A DNA stretch of 64,000 nucleotides from Hippopus hippopus. Its lineage: Eukaryota > Mollusca > Bivalvia > Cardiida > Cardiidae. The translations under genes were made by a program, and so were the position numbers. The DNA is taken from the NCBI GenBank assembly GCA_946811185.2, contig OX328113.1:6076001-6140000 (forward strand), read 5' to 3'. Below the pieces are notes generated by a model. It was not told the DNA's origin. It worked only from the letters and a program-made list of their open reading frames with translations, and ran no database searches. Below are positions 63,788 to 64,000 of this stretch, piece by piece; the stretch's first letter is position 1; each line of letters opens with the position of its first letter.

Positions 63788-64000
63788 GGGCCATGCTCTG
63801 GCAAAAGGAGGCTCAATGCATCTCCCGATACATCTTATCAGTGGAGCCATCACATAATTATGGATCCATAAAATTCGTTTTTTTTAACAACAAACTGCAT
63901 CCCAAGGTAGAATGATCTTTTGCCATGCAGGAAATTTATCAACAGCAAAAGATTTGACCCATGTCAGACTGCATAAGCTGACTGCCCTGGCTGACATGAG
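63788..64000. mobile_element. GAGCCATG palindromic element, cut by window edge
   Basis: GGCCATGCTCTGGCAAAAGG and GGCTCAATGCATCTCC match the element at 57,887. The internal hairpin region GTCAGACTGCATAAGCTGAC is reached before the window ends. Confidence 0.7.

Noticed and set aside
1..64000. BTB or other constant 5' exon of the proposed gene
   Set aside because: No frame in the window shows a BTB-like pattern or any phase-1 donor exon that I could support; it is expected outside the window.

Overview
The window looks like accessory-rich DNA from a eukaryote, most likely a heterodont bivalve mollusc. It is AT-rich with no operon structure. It is packed with short palindromic elements, tRNA-derived SINEs and repeats that begin AGCTCACCTGAGCAC or GAGCCATG, which I associate with clam and dreissenid genomes. 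Naming the group is inference; no species can be read from the sequence.

The main content is a plus-strand series of short terminal exons. Fourteen candidates share one architecture: a 3' splice acceptor, two bases that complete a split codon (phase 1), 50 to 170 codons that are mostly a small nucleic-acid-binding module, and a stop. From left to right they are three copies of a piggyBac-transposase-type cysteine-rich module (5.6, 12.4 and 20.5 kb), two copies of a basic CR..AYRRRLK module (26.8 and 29.8 kb), one Psq/CENP-B-type helix-turn-helix exon (34.1 kb, continuing at 40.9 kb) that a retrotransposon has split, and eight C2H2 zinc-finger exons (46.4, 49.0, 51.7, 54.8, 56.0, 60.4, 61.7 and 63.4 kb). 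No BTB or other shared 5' exon lies in the window. The simplest reading is the 3' alternative-exon field of one gene organised like Drosophila lola or mod(mdg4): a constant N-terminus, outside the window to the left, would be spliced to one of many DNA-binding tails.

The rest is mobile DNA. One family of about 229 bp has TTAA at both ends, CCCTTTACCA/CTCTTTACCA terminal inverted repeats and a central hairpin of about 58 bp. It occurs roughly 60 times, whole or broken, and looks like a piggyBac-type MITE. One copy supplies the last codons and stop of a zinc-finger exon. Other elements with readable boundaries are a 2.3-kb hAT-like element with 8-bp target duplication (6.26-8.61 kb), two nested elements with 5-bp duplications (30.39-33.12 kb), a TIR element at 28-29 kb, an L1/Tx1-type LINE (35.1-39.6 kb) inside a 6.4-kb insert flanked by a 16-bp duplication, a mariner with one lost catalytic residue (58.41-59.75 kb), and several SINEs.

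Segmental duplication has shaped the left half: the piggyBac-type exon block is triplicated, and 17.9-19.64 kb matches 22.76-24.72 kb. Two duplicated blocks meet at the apex of a MITE hairpin near 19,643. Large CACCTGAGC-type repeats with internal 145-165-bp tandem units fill 13.2-17.8, 21.1-22.8, 58.2-59.9 and 62.1-63.2 kb. Most other open frames are translations of these repeats and are not listed as genes. All boundaries, phases and homologies were read by eye; no alignment or database search was run.
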